Assembly (NCBI GenBank): GCA_035485275.1
Contig: DATHOE010000046.1
Span: forward strand, 62,001-126,000
Source of the DNA: DAIDJD01 sp035485275
Lineage (GTDB): Bacteria; Oederibacteriota; JAJYGY01; DAIDJD01
Direction of reading: 5' to 3'
DNA length: 64,000 nucleotides
Part shown: positions 42,293 through 51,304 of the stretch, piece after piece
Position numbering within the stretch: position 1 is the first letter of the stretch
Layout: the number at the start of each line of letters is the position of its first letter
Position numbers and translations under genes: made by a program
The notes under the pieces: generated by a model
Told to the model about the DNA's origin: nothing
The model's input: the letters and a program-made list of their open reading frames with translations, nothing else
Databases searched by the model: none

Positions 42293-43150
42293 ATGCTTAA
42301 AAAGATCATCGGATTCATCAAGTTGGAACACATGCTCTTTTCGCTGCCCATGCTCCTCGCGGGCGCGGCCCTTTCCCGACCCTGGATGGGCTGGGGCTTG
42401 ATCCATTGGCGCAGCCTGGTCTTCATCGTCCTGGCCGGGGCCGGCGCCAGGACCGCGGCCCTGGCCTTGAACCGCCTATTGGACCGGGCCATCGACGCCC
42501 GCAACCCCCGCACCGCCGGCCGTGAACTGCCCAGCGGCAAACTGAGCCCGGCCCAGGGCTGGGGCATCGCCGCGGGCGGCACGGCCCTGTACCTCGTCTC
42601 TGTGGCCGCTCTCAGGACCTGGTTGCTGTGGCTGGCCCCCATTCCCCTGATCATCTTTGTCCTGTATCCCCTCATGAAACGCTTCACCTGGACCTGCCAT
42701 TTCGGCGTGGGCCTGGGCCTGGCCCTGGCGCCCCTGGGCGGGGCCCTGGGCTACAACCCCGACCTGGACATTGCCACCCCAGTGCTGTGGCTCGCCCTGT
42801 TCACCTTCTTCTGGGTCAGCGGCTTCGACGTGCTCTACGCCACCCTGGACGAGGAATTCGACATCGCCGAGGGCCTCTTCAGCGTCCCGGCCAAAATGGG
42901 CCCGGGCATGGCCCAGGACCTGGGCATGGTCCTGCACGGGGCCGCGCTGCTGTGCCTGGGCGGCCTGGCCAACGACACGCTGGTGCCCATGGCCGGACCC
43001 CTGGCCTGGGCCGCGCTGACCCCGGCCGCGATCCTCCTGCTCCTGGAACAGCGCTTCGGCTACAGCCTGGAGCCGGGCTCGCCCTTCTTCACCGTCAACG
43101 CCTGGATCGGCGTGGCCGTGGCCGCGGCGGTCCTGGTATGCGTCCGTTGA
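42293..43150 (+). CDS. mqnP: UbiA-family polyprenyltransferase, menaquinone type
   Basis: An integral-membrane prenyltransferase of 285 aa. The two Asp-rich motifs are LNRLLDRAIDARNPRTAGR and DVLYATLDEEFDIAEGLFSV, which bind polyprenyl diphosphate through Mg. Several TM helices are visible. UbiA-like enzymes in genomes with mqn genes attach the side chain in the futalosine pathway (MqnP), and the operon with UbiX/UbiD-like genes, mqnE and mqnA supports this. Start is the ATG at 42293 with a weak ribosome-binding site. Confidence 0.88.
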   Translation: MLKKIIGFIKLEHMLFSLPMLLAGAALSRPWMGWGLIHWRSLVFIVLAGAGARTAALALNRLLDRAIDARNPRTAGRELPSGKLSPAQGWGIAAGGTALYLVSVAALRTWLLWLAPIPLIIFVLYPLMKRFTWTCHFGVGLGLALAPLGGALGYNPDLDIATPVLWLALFTFFWVSGFDVLYATLDEEFDIAEGLFSVPAKMGPGMAQDLGMVLHGAALLCLGGLANDTLVPMAGPLAWAALTPAAILLLLEQRFGYSLEPGSPFFTVNAWIGVAVAAAVLVCVR

Positions 43151-43740
43151 GCCCGGCCCAAAAGGACGGCGCCCCCGCCCCCAGGACCATCGTCGGCGTC
43201 ACCGGCGCCACCGGTATCGCCTTCAGCCTGGATTTCCTGGACCGCCTGCAGGGCGAGAAGTACGCCATCTTCACCCAGTGGGGCCGCCACCTGTTGGCCC
43301 ACGAAAGCGGCCTGAGCATGGCCGACGTGGAGAAGAAGGTCCTGCGCGTCTTCCCGGACACGGATTTGAGCGCCCCGACCAGCAGCGGCAGCACGCGCTT
43401 CGACGCCCTGGTCATCCTCCCCTGCAGCGCCGGCACGCTGAACAAGATCGCCGCCGGCATCGCCGACACACTGCTGACCCGCACCGCCATGGTGGCCCTG
43501 AAGGAACGCCGCAAGCTGGTGCTATGCCTGCGCGAGACCCCGGTCAGCACCCAGACCCTGCGCAACGCCGCGGCCCTGAGCGCGGACGGAGCCGTCATCA
43601 TGCCCATCATGCCGCCCTACTACATGAACCCGCTCACCACCCAGGCCGTGCTGGAGGCCTTCTCCCTGCGCCTGCTGCAGGTCCTGGGCCAGTCCCACGA
43701 AGACCTTTGGAAGCCGGAACAATTGGAATCCGAACCCTGA
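43138..43740 (+). CDS. ubiX: UbiX-family flavin prenyltransferase
   Basis: Makes the prenylated FMN cofactor needed by UbiD decarboxylases. The N-terminal TIVGVTGATGIAFSLDFLDR is the UbiX flavin-binding loop, and the CSAGTLNKIAAGIADTLLTR segment and LVLCLRETPVSTQTLRNAA are family signatures. The C-terminal MPPYYMNPLTTQAVLEAFSL is also typical. Starts at ATG 43138 (MRPLSPAQKDGAPAPRTIVG), overlapping the UbiA gene by 13 nt. Length 200 aa. Confidence 0.92.
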   Translation: MRPLSPAQKDGAPAPRTIVGVTGATGIAFSLDFLDRLQGEKYAIFTQWGRHLLAHESGLSMADVEKKVLRVFPDTDLSAPTSSGSTRFDALVILPCSAGTLNKIAAGIADTLLTRTAMVALKERRKLVLCLRETPVSTQTLRNAAALSADGAVIMPIMPPYYMNPLTTQAVLEAFSLRLLQVLGQSHEDLWKPEQLESEP

Positions 43741-43786
43741 CCCACGCAGTCCCTCAGCCCCCAAACCGCCACGGAGAACGAGCACC

Positions 43787-44317
43787 ATGCCCGAAGAGAT
43801 CGAAGTCCCCACGGAACACCTGCATGAAAGCATGGAGGAAGGCGCCAAAGAAGGCGGCTTCAACCTGAGGGTGGCCCTCAGCGCGGCCCTGATCGCCGTG
43901 CTGGCGGCCGTGTGCGCCCTCTTCGCCGGAAGCTACGCCAACGAGGCCATGCTGGCCCAGCTCAAGGCCTCGGACCAGTGGTCCTACTACCAGGCCAAGG
44001 GCATCAAGTCCTCGGTGCTGGAGGCCAAGCTCGACCTGCTCAAGGCGCTGGGCCGCAAAGCCAGCCCTAAGGACCTGGAGAAGCTCTCCCAATACGGGAA
44101 GGACATGGCGGACATCAAGACCGAGGCCACGGCGCTGGCCCAGGAATCCGAAGACCTGATGGTGAAACACGAATTGATGGCCAAGGGCGTCACCCTGTTC
44201 CAGGTCGCCATCGCGCTGTCGGCCATCGCGGCCCTGACCCGCCGCCGTTTCCTGTGGCAGGCCGGACTGCTCCTGGGCGCGGCAGGCTCCGTGTTCCTGG
44301 TCCTGGGCCTGCGCTGA
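43787..44317 (+). CDS. DUF4337-family membrane protein (176 aa)
   Basis: N-terminal acidic segment MPEEIEVPTEHLHESMEEGA, then TM helix RVALSAALIAVLAAVCALFA. A soluble helical region follows (KASDQWSYYQAKGIKSSVLE), and two TM helices close the protein. The WSYYQAKxIK motif is the mark of DUF4337. Function unknown. It sits between the UbiX-like and UbiD-like genes of the menaquinone operon, 10 bases before the latter. Confidence 0.85.
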   Translation: MPEEIEVPTEHLHESMEEGAKEGGFNLRVALSAALIAVLAAVCALFAGSYANEAMLAQLKASDQWSYYQAKGIKSSVLEAKLDLLKALGRKASPKDLEKLSQYGKDMADIKTEATALAQESEDLMVKHELMAKGVTLFQVAIALSAIAALTRRRFLWQAGLLLGAAGSVFLVLGLR

Positions 44318-44327
44318 AGGCCCGGCG

Positions 44328-46127
44328 ATGACCCTGGGCGAATACCTCGGCCTGCTCGAATCCAAGGGCCTCCTCCACCGGGTCAAGGCCGAGGTGGACG
44401 CGCGCTTTGAGATCGGCGAGATCGCCCAGCGGCAGGTGCGCATGGGCGGCGGGCCGGCCCTGCTCTTCGAGAACGTGAAGGGCTCGGACTTCCCCCTGGC
44501 CATCAACCTCAACGCCACGCCCCAGCGCCTGCGCTTGGGGCTCGGCGCGGACCCGGCCGAGCTGGGAAACAAGCTGGTTGGCCTGCTCAAGGCCATGCAG
44601 CCGCCCAGCCTGGGGGCCCTCTGGCGCCACCGCAGCGCCTTGAGCCGCGGGCTGTCCATGCGGGTCAAGCGACTGGGCTCCAGCCCGGTGCAGGACGTGG
44701 TCGACCTCAAGCCCGACCTGGGGCGCCTGCCGATCCTGCACTGCTGGCCCCAGGACGCGGGGCGCTTCATCACCCTGCCCTTGGTGCACACCGTCAGCCC
44801 CCTGACGGGCAAGGGCAACCTGGGCATGTACCGCATGCAGGTCCACAACGCCTCCGAGACCGGCATGCACGTGCAGATCGTGCGCGGCACGGAAGCCCAC
44901 GCCCAGCAGGCCGGCCCCGGGGCGAAACTCCCCTGCGCCGTGGCCCTGGGAGGCGATCCGGCCCTCATCCTTTCCGCCATCTTCCCCCTGCCCGAGGACG
45001 TGGAGGAGCTGCCCTTCGCCGGCCTGCTGCGGGGCAAGCCCCAGACCCTGGTGCGCGCCAAAACCCAGCCCCTGTGGGTCCCCGCCGACGCCGAGTTCAT
45101 TTTGGAAGGGGTGATAGACCTGGCGGACCGGCGCATGGAGGGCCCCTTCGGGGACCACTTCGGCCATTACAGCCACGCGGCCCCCTATCCCACCTTCAAA
45201 CTGTCGGCCATGACCCACCGCAAAAACGCGGTGTACCCGGCCACGGTGGTGGGCAAGCCGCCCCAGGAGGACAAGGTCTGGGGCGAGGCCATCAACGCCT
45301 TCAGCAAGCCGATCCTCAAGCTCATGCACCCCGAGATCGAGGACTTCTGGACCTTCTACGAGGCCGGCTTCCACAACCTCCTCAGCGTGGCCGTGAAGCA
45401 GCGCCACGCCAAGGAGGGCGTCAAAACCGCCCTGGGGCTCCTGGGCCAGGGCCAATTGAGCCTGTGCAAGGTGGTGGCGCTGGTGGACAAGGACGTGGAT
45501 CCCAAGGATTTCATGGCGGTCCTGCGCGAGGCGAAAAAGAACTTCGACCCCCGCGAAGACGCGCTGCTGCTGCCGGGCACGCCTTTGGACACCCTGGACT
45601 TCACCAGCTACACCATGAACCTGGGCTCCAAATTGATCCTCGATTTCACCTCCAGCCGGGGCCTGACCCCGGACGCACCGAAGCGGGGCGCGGGGGCCAA
45701 ACCCAAGGCCAAGGACGCCGTCTACAAGCCGGACCAGGTGCGGCGCCTGGCGGGCCCCTCCTACGCCGGCCAGTTGAGCTGGCAGGACAGCCTTTTGGTG
45801 GTGAAAATCAGGAACGCGGGCAGGCCCGGCGCCTCCCTGCTGGCCAAGCTCCTGAAGGCGCCCCTGGGCGGCCACAAGATCGTCGCATTGGTCAGCGACG
45901 ACGTGGACCTCACGGACCCGGTCAGCGTGCTGTGGGGCCTGTTCACGCGCTTCGACGCGGCCCGCGACATCCAGTTCACCCGCTCCAGCCTGCGCCAGGC
46001 CTGGCCCCTGCACGAGGGCGTCCTGGGAATAGACGCCACATGGAAACGGGGCTACCCTGATCCCGTGGAAATGCCGTCCGAGATTGTGCGCAGGGTGGAC
46101 GAACGCTGGCACGAATACGGATTTTGA
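44328..46127 (+). CDS. ubiD: UbiD-family decarboxylase of menaquinone synthesis
   Basis: Prenyl-FMN-dependent decarboxylase of 599 aa, about 100 residues longer than E. coli UbiD, as expected for the menaquinone branch (MqnL). Visible are RQVRMGGGPALLFENVKGSD, GMYRMQVHNASETGMHVQIV, CAVALGGDPALILSA, and the active-site RRMEGPFGDHFGHYS. It would act with the UbiX-like protein to decarboxylate the 1,4-dihydroxy-6-naphthoate intermediate. Confidence 0.9.
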   Translation: MTLGEYLGLLESKGLLHRVKAEVDARFEIGEIAQRQVRMGGGPALLFENVKGSDFPLAINLNATPQRLRLGLGADPAELGNKLVGLLKAMQPPSLGALWRHRSALSRGLSMRVKRLGSSPVQDVVDLKPDLGRLPILHCWPQDAGRFITLPLVHTVSPLTGKGNLGMYRMQVHNASETGMHVQIVRGTEAHAQQAGPGAKLPCAVALGGDPALILSAIFPLPEDVEELPFAGLLRGKPQTLVRAKTQPLWVPADAEFILEGVIDLADRRMEGPFGDHFGHYSHAAPYPTFKLSAMTHRKNAVYPATVVGKPPQEDKVWGEAINAFSKPILKLMHPEIEDFWTFYEAGFHNLLSVAVKQRHAKEGVKTALGLLGQGQLSLCKVVALVDKDVDPKDFMAVLREAKKNFDPREDALLLPGTPLDTLDFTSYTMNLGSKLILDFTSSRGLTPDAPKRGAGAKPKAKDAVYKPDQVRRLAGPSYAGQLSWQDSLLVVKIRNAGRPGASLLAKLLKAPLGGHKIVALVSDDVDLTDPVSVLWGLFTRFDAARDIQFTRSSLRQAWPLHEGVLGIDATWKRGYPDPVEMPSEIVRRVDERWHEYGF

Positions 46128-46162
46128 ACTTCTCCCCAAGCCCAAACTTTTCAGAGCACAGC

Positions 46163-47263
46163 ATGGCGACCAACGAACCAAACTTCGAATTCCGCGACAA
46201 GGCCCTGGCCCCCATCTGGGAGAAGGTCCGCTCCCGGAAGCGCCTGTCCGAGGCCGACGGGATGGCCCTGATCCAGACCCACGACGTCACCACCCTGGGC
46301 CTCATGGCCAACTGGGAGACCGAGCGGCGCCACGGCAAGAACGCCTACTTCGTCACCAACCGCCAGTGCAACCCCACCAACGTCTGCGTGCTGAACTGCA
46401 AGTTCTGCGAGTTCGCCCGCCGCAAGGGCGAGGACGGCGCCTGGGAGATGGACCGCGAGGAGATCCTGGCCCACGGCGAAGGCGTGCACGAGGTGCACAT
46501 CGTCGGCGGCCTGCACCCGGACTGGCGCTTCGACAAGTACCTGGCCATCGTGAAGGATTTCCGGGAACGCTTCCCCAAGCTGGGGATCAAGGCCTGGACC
46601 GCGGTGGAGATCGAGTGGTTCGCCCGCCTGGAGCGGCGCAGCATCACGGACATCCTGAAGGACCTGCGCGCGGCCGGCCTGGACGCCCTGCCGGGCGGGG
46701 GCGCCGAGGTCTTCAGCGAACGCGTGCGCAAGGAGCTGTTCTTCCCGAAGATCGGCTGGAAGGAATGGCGCGCCGTGCACCTGGCCGCCCACCAGCTCGG
46801 CATCAAGACCAACGCCACCCTGCTCTACGGCCACATCGAGACCTACGCCGAGCGCGTCGACCACATGCTCAAGCTGCGCCAGCTCGAGGACGAGGCGCCC
46901 GGCTTCATGGCCTTCATCCCCCTGGCCTTCTCCCAGGGCGAGACGGGCATCCCGGTGAACCGCCAGGGCGCGGTGGAGGACGTGCGCACCATCGCCACGG
47001 CCCGCCTGCTGCTGGACAACTTCGACCACATCAAGGCCTACTGGGTCCTGCTCAGCCCGGACCTGGCCAGCCTGGCCCTCAACTTCGGCGCCAGCGACCT
47101 GGACGGCACCATCGGCCGCGAGAAGATCATGCACATGGCCGGCAACCAGAGCCCGGAGGGCCTGGCCAAGGAGGCCATGCGCCGCCTGATCCGCGAGGCC
47201 GGCAAGACCCCGGTGGAGCGCGACATCTTCTACCGCCCCGCCGAAGAGATGGTCCCGGCCTGA
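46163..47263 (+). CDS. mqnE: Aminofutalosine synthase
   Basis: Radical-SAM enzyme of the futalosine pathway, joining enolpyruvyl benzoate and SAM. The cluster motif is TNVCVLNCKFCEF (CxxxCxxC), with EVHIVGGLHPDWRFDKYL, ALPGGGAEVFSERVRKELF and the C-terminal SDLDGTIGREKIMHMAG. The signatures fit MqnE rather than MqnC. I chose ATG 46163 (MATNEPNFEFRDKALAPIWE); an upstream TTG at 46124 overlapping ubiD is possible. Ends TGATG with mqnA. Confidence 0.93.
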   Translation: MATNEPNFEFRDKALAPIWEKVRSRKRLSEADGMALIQTHDVTTLGLMANWETERRHGKNAYFVTNRQCNPTNVCVLNCKFCEFARRKGEDGAWEMDREEILAHGEGVHEVHIVGGLHPDWRFDKYLAIVKDFRERFPKLGIKAWTAVEIEWFARLERRSITDILKDLRAAGLDALPGGGAEVFSERVRKELFFPKIGWKEWRAVHLAAHQLGIKTNATLLYGHIETYAERVDHMLKLRQLEDEAPGFMAFIPLAFSQGETGIPVNRQGAVEDVRTIATARLLLDNFDHIKAYWVLLSPDLASLALNFGASDLDGTIGREKIMHMAGNQSPEGLAKEAMRRLIREAGKTPVERDIFYRPAEEMVPA

Positions 47264-48018
47264 TGAAATTCGGGACCATCCCCTTCGTCAACATGGCCCC
47301 CTACTACCATTTCCTCAGCGCGCGCTGGCTGGAGGAGCACCAGGTGGTGTCCGGGAACCCCCGCCAATTGGGGGGCCTGGCCAAGACCGGCAGGCTGGAC
47401 GCCGCGCCCTTCAGCTACGCCGACGGCCTGGAGCTGGTGGCCGGCGGCGAGTTCGAGTGGCTGGAGTCCATGGGCATCGCCGGCTTCGGGCCCATCCGCA
47501 GCATCCTCCTGGTGGGGGTGGCGCGGCCCAAGGACGTGATCGGCCAGAGCATCGCCGTCAGCCCCCAGACCGCCACCACGGTGCGCCTGCTGGAGGTCTG
47601 GCTGCGCCAGCGCCACGGCATCACCGACTACCAATTGACCGGCCTGGACGACCCCAGCTCCCTGCGCCTGCTCATCGGCGACGACGCCCTGCGCCGCAAG
47701 GTGGAATGGGGGCGCGACGAGTCCCAGATCGACCTCAGCGCGGAATGGAGCGAGTGGACCGGCAAGCCCTTCGTCTTCGCCCGCTGGGCCGTCCGCAAGC
47801 GCCTTCCGGACCGCGACAAGATGCGCCTGGCCGTCAGCGTGCGTTCCGCGCTGGAGCTGGGCCTGGGCGACCTGGACGATGTGACGCGCGCCCAGAGCGA
47901 ACGCACGGGCCTGCCCCAGGCCGAACTGCTGGCCTACCTCAAGGGGATACGTTTCAAGCTCGGCCCGGCGGAGCTGGCCGGGGCCGCGGAATTCGAGGAA
48001 AAGCTGGCGCTGCTGTGA
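47263..48018 (+). CDS. mqnA: Chorismate dehydratase
   Basis: First committed step of the futalosine pathway, dehydrating chorismate to 3-enolpyruvyl benzoate. The start overlaps the mqnE stop (TGATG). Solute-binding-like fold with KFGTIPFVNMAPYYHFLSAR, RLDAAPFSYADGLELV, ILLVGVARPKDVIGQSIAVS, and the DDALRRKVEW segment. Length 251 aa. MqnA and MqnD share this fold; position directly after mqnE favours MqnA. No mqnB, mqnC or mqnD is in the window. Confidence 0.85.
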   Translation: MKFGTIPFVNMAPYYHFLSARWLEEHQVVSGNPRQLGGLAKTGRLDAAPFSYADGLELVAGGEFEWLESMGIAGFGPIRSILLVGVARPKDVIGQSIAVSPQTATTVRLLEVWLRQRHGITDYQLTGLDDPSSLRLLIGDDALRRKVEWGRDESQIDLSAEWSEWTGKPFVFARWAVRKRLPDRDKMRLAVSVRSALELGLGDLDDVTRAQSERTGLPQAELLAYLKGIRFKLGPAELAGAAEFEEKLALL

Positions 48019-48050
48019 AGGGAACGCGGGCCTAAAAAAATCGCGCAAAT

Positions 48051-48084
48051 AAAACCCCCAGAGCCATCCCTCCGGGGGTTTTTT
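48051..48084 (+). terminator. Rho-independent terminator after the menaquinone operon
   Basis: AAAACCCCC and GGGGGTTTTTT pair across a 14-base loop, ending in a six-T run on the plus strand, about 30 bases after the mqnA stop. A second, larger palindrome (GATCCCC...GGGGATC at 48085-48136) follows, containing two GGTGCACC copies. On the minus strand it can serve the RND operon. Confidence 0.8.
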
Positions 48085-48136
48085 GATCCCCATCCCCATT
48101 GATATCGTGGTGCACCCCCCTGGTGCACCGGGGATC
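48085..48136. repeat. Nested palindrome between convergent menaquinone and RND operons
   Basis: GATCCCC (48085-48091) pairs with GGGGATC (48130-48136), and inside this lie two copies of the palindrome GGTGCACC (48109-48116 and 48122-48129) that can also pair with each other. It lies six bases past the RND stop codon, so a terminator role for the minus-strand operon is likely. Confidence 0.5.
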
Positions 48137-48141
48137 AAAGC

Positions 48142-51100
48142 TCAGAATTTCAGTTCTTCATTATCCTTGGCGAACCATTCATAAAAGATCGGCAGCAGGT
48201 AGAAACTCATGATGAGGTCCGTGATCAGTCCGCCCACGATCACGATGGCCATCGGCCGCTGGGAATCGGAGCCGATCTCGTGCGACATGGCCGCCGGGAT
48301 CAGGCCGAAGGTGGCCACCAGCGCCGTCATCATGATGGGGCGCAGGCGCAGCCGGGAACCCTCGAGTATGGACTGCCTGAGGGGCATCCCCTTCAGGCGC
48401 ATCTGATGGATGTAGCTGACGAGAAGGACCCCGGTCTGCACCGAGACCCCGAACAGCGCCAAAAAGCCGATCCCGGAGGACACGCTGAAATAGGTCCCGG
48501 TGATGAACAGAGCGGAGACGCCGCCGATGACGGCCATCATGAGGTTGGTCATGACCACGCCCGCCCATTTCACCGAGCTGAAAACCATGTACAGGACCAG
48601 GAAGATGGCCACCACCGTCAGGGGGATGATGATGGAGAGGCGCTTGTTGGCGCGGCTCTCGCTTTCGAATTCCCCGGCCCAATTCATCGAATAGCCGGGG
48701 GGCAGAAGGATATTCTTGGCCACCGCGGCCTGGGCGGCGGCCACCGTGCCGCCTAGATCCGATCCCCGGACGTTGAACTTGATGGGGATGAAGCGCCGCG
48801 TCTGTTTGCGGAAGACGATGGCCGCGCCTTCCTTCACCTGGAAGTCGCACAAGGCCTCCAAGGGGATGCGGTAGCCGTCGGGGGTGGCGACCGTGATCTT
48901 CTTGATCTGCTCCAGGGTACTGCGGTATTGGGGCTGGTAGCGGACCATGATGTCGAAGAGTTTCTCCCCCTCCACCACCTGGCATGGCACGCTGCCCCCC
49001 ACCGCGGTCTGGATCACGGTCTGGACGTCCGAGACGTTGAGGCCGTAGCGGGCGATCTTGTCGCGGTTCACCAGGATATTGATGTTCGGCTGCGCCAGCT
49101 CCCGGAAGACGCCAACGTCCACCATGCCCGGCACCTTTTGCATCACGGTCGCGATCTGGGTGGCCAATTTGTCCAGGGTCTGGAGGTCCGTGCCGAAGAG
49201 CTCCACGTCCATGTCCCCGTGCGTGCCGGTAAGGGCTTCGCTGACGTTGTCTTCGATGGCCTGGGAGAAGTTCCAGTCGACGCCCGGGATATTGGCCAGG
49301 TCCTTGTTCATGGCCGCGATGAGCGCCTCCTTTTTCCTCTTAAACTGCGGGCGCCATTCGTCCTTGGGTTTCAGGTCGACGAAATACTCGGAGTCGTAAT
49401 AGCCGCCGTCGTCGATGCCGTCGTCCGGCCGGCCGATCTGGCTGTAAACGGTGCCCGTTTCCGGGTAGGAAGCCAGGATTTTACGCGCCCGGTCCGCGAC
49501 CTTGATGGCGGCGTCGTAGGATATGCTGTTGGGAAGGGTGCCTCGCACCCAGATGTCGCCCTCGTCCAGGTGGGGAAGGAACTCCGAACCGATGACCCGG
49601 ACCGCCAGCCACACCGCCACCCCGAACGCGAACAAGGACAGCCCGACGATCCGGCCCTTATGCTCCAGGCACCAGGCCAGGGACTTCTGGTAGGCATTCT
49701 CGGCCCAGGCCAGAACCGGGTTATGCCATTCCGAAAGCTTCCCGGACAGGACGTAGTAGCAGATGACCGGGACCGCGGTGACCACGAAGACCATGGCCCC
49801 AAGGAGGGCGAAGGCCACGGTCCAGGCCATGGGGGAGAAGAGCCTGCCTTCCACCCTTTGCAGGGTGAATATCGGCAGGTAAGCCAGGATGATGATGGCG
49901 ATGGCGAAGACGATGGGGCGCTCGACCTCGGAGGCCGCGTCCAGGATCAGGTTCACCCGATCCGACACCTTCCCCGATTTTTTCTCCATTTCCTTGTAGC
50001 GAAAGATGTTCTCCACCATCACCACCGTGCCGTCGACGACCATGCCGAAATCCAGGGCGCCCAGGGACAGCAGGTTGGCCGGGATGTGGCGGAGGTCCAA
50101 CAGGATGGACGCGAACAGCAGCGAGAAGGGTATGGTGCAGGCCACGATCAGGGCGCTGCGGATATTGCCCAGGAGGAACAGCAAGATCAGCAGCACCAGG
50201 ACCATGCCGACGCTGAGATTCTCCTCCACCGTATGGGTCACCAGGCGGAGCAGCTTGCCGCGGTCGATCACGGGGACAAGGCGGATGTCCTTGGGAAGGA
50301 CGGTGTCGTTGATCTCCTTGATCTTGTCGTGCAGCCCATCGAGGATGGGCCCGAAATCCGCCCCCTTGAGGCCGGCGGCGATGGACACCAGCGCGTGCGG
50401 CTGTTCATGGATGCTGCCGTCGGGGTTCTTGAAGTCGATGGTCAAGTCCCCCAGCAGCTGGCGGTGGCCGACCTGCACGTCTCCGAGGTTCTTCAGGAAC
50501 ACCGGCGTGCCGTTGTGTTCCGCGACCACGATGCTGCTCAGGTTCTTGACGGTCTCCGCGTCCCCGATGGCCCGGATATTGTAGAGTTGTTCGCCGTTGG
50601 TGATGAATCCGCCGCCCGTGTTCTGGTTGTTGTTGTTGATGGCGTTCAGCACCGTGGGGATGTTCAGCCCGTAATTGGCCAGGGCCAGGGGGTTTAGGTT
50701 GACCTGATACTGCTTGGTGAAGCCGCCCAGGGAACTGTCGTCCACGACCCCGGGCACCGACAGGATGCGTTTTTGGATCTCCCAGTCGTGCCAGGTCTTG
50801 AGGTCCATCGGGCTCGCGTCGTCCGACTTCAGCGTATAAAACAGGATCTGGCCGCAGGAACTCGTGAGCGGGGAAATGCCGGAGTTGACCCCAGCGGGGA
50901 GGTTGGCGGTGGACATCTTCCCTTGCACATACTGCATGGCCGTGAAGGGGTCCGTCGCCTCGTCGAAATCGATGGTGACGATGCTCAGCTCGAATTCCGA
51001 GGTCGAGCGCACCAGGGTGTGGTGCGGGATACCGTTCATGGCCGTTTCCATGGGTATCGTCACCAGCCGCTCCATCTCCTCCGCGGCGTGGCCCGGCCAT

Positions 51101-51255
51101 TGGGTGATGACCTGGAAATTGGTGTCGTCGATGTCGGGATAGGCGTCGATGGGCAGCGCCTTGAAACAGATGACGCCCAGGGCCAAAAGGGCCACGACGC
51201 TGAAGAGGGTCACCAGGCGGTTCGCGAGGCAAAAGGCGATGATTTTATGGATCAT
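48142..51255 (-). CDS. Heavy-metal RND efflux pump, CusA/CzcA family
   Basis: An inner-membrane proton-driven pump of 1037 aa (normal about 1040). The start MIHKIIAFCLANRLVTLFSV is the HME-RND N-terminus. TM4 carries the proton relay DFGMVVDGTVVMVEN (two Asp and a Glu), which separates heavy-metal pumps from drug pumps. The second half repeats the fold (LVVLYMVFSSVKWAGVVMTN). Which metal it exports cannot be told from sequence. Last gene of a four-gene operon read from the outer-membrane channel gene; adaptor genes precede it. Confidence 0.92.
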   Translation of the reverse strand: MIHKIIAFCLANRLVTLFSVVALLALGVICFKALPIDAYPDIDDTNFQVITQWPGHAAEEMERLVTIPMETAMNGIPHHTLVRSTSEFELSIVTIDFDEATDPFTAMQYVQGKMSTANLPAGVNSGISPLTSSCGQILFYTLKSDDASPMDLKTWHDWEIQKRILSVPGVVDDSSLGGFTKQYQVNLNPLALANYGLNIPTVLNAINNNNQNTGGGFITNGEQLYNIRAIGDAETVKNLSSIVVAEHNGTPVFLKNLGDVQVGHRQLLGDLTIDFKNPDGSIHEQPHALVSIAAGLKGADFGPILDGLHDKIKEINDTVLPKDIRLVPVIDRGKLLRLVTHTVEENLSVGMVLVLLILLFLLGNIRSALIVACTIPFSLLFASILLDLRHIPANLLSLGALDFGMVVDGTVVMVENIFRYKEMEKKSGKVSDRVNLILDAASEVERPIVFAIAIIILAYLPIFTLQRVEGRLFSPMAWTVAFALLGAMVFVVTAVPVICYYVLSGKLSEWHNPVLAWAENAYQKSLAWCLEHKGRIVGLSLFAFGVAVWLAVRVIGSEFLPHLDEGDIWVRGTLPNSISYDAAIKVADRARKILASYPETGTVYSQIGRPDDGIDDGGYYDSEYFVDLKPKDEWRPQFKRKKEALIAAMNKDLANIPGVDWNFSQAIEDNVSEALTGTHGDMDVELFGTDLQTLDKLATQIATVMQKVPGMVDVGVFRELAQPNINILVNRDKIARYGLNVSDVQTVIQTAVGGSVPCQVVEGEKLFDIMVRYQPQYRSTLEQIKKITVATPDGYRIPLEALCDFQVKEGAAIVFRKQTRRFIPIKFNVRGSDLGGTVAAAQAAVAKNILLPPGYSMNWAGEFESESRANKRLSIIIPLTVVAIFLVLYMVFSSVKWAGVVMTNLMMAVIGGVSALFITGTYFSVSSGIGFLALFGVSVQTGVLLVSYIHQMRLKGMPLRQSILEGSRLRLRPIMMTALVATFGLIPAAMSHEIGSDSQRPMAIVIVGGLITDLIMSFYLLPIFYEWFAKDNEELKF

Positions 51256-51304
51256 GGAACGCCGACCCTTGAATGTGAGAAAAACTGCGCAAACGCCGGC
51301 GACC

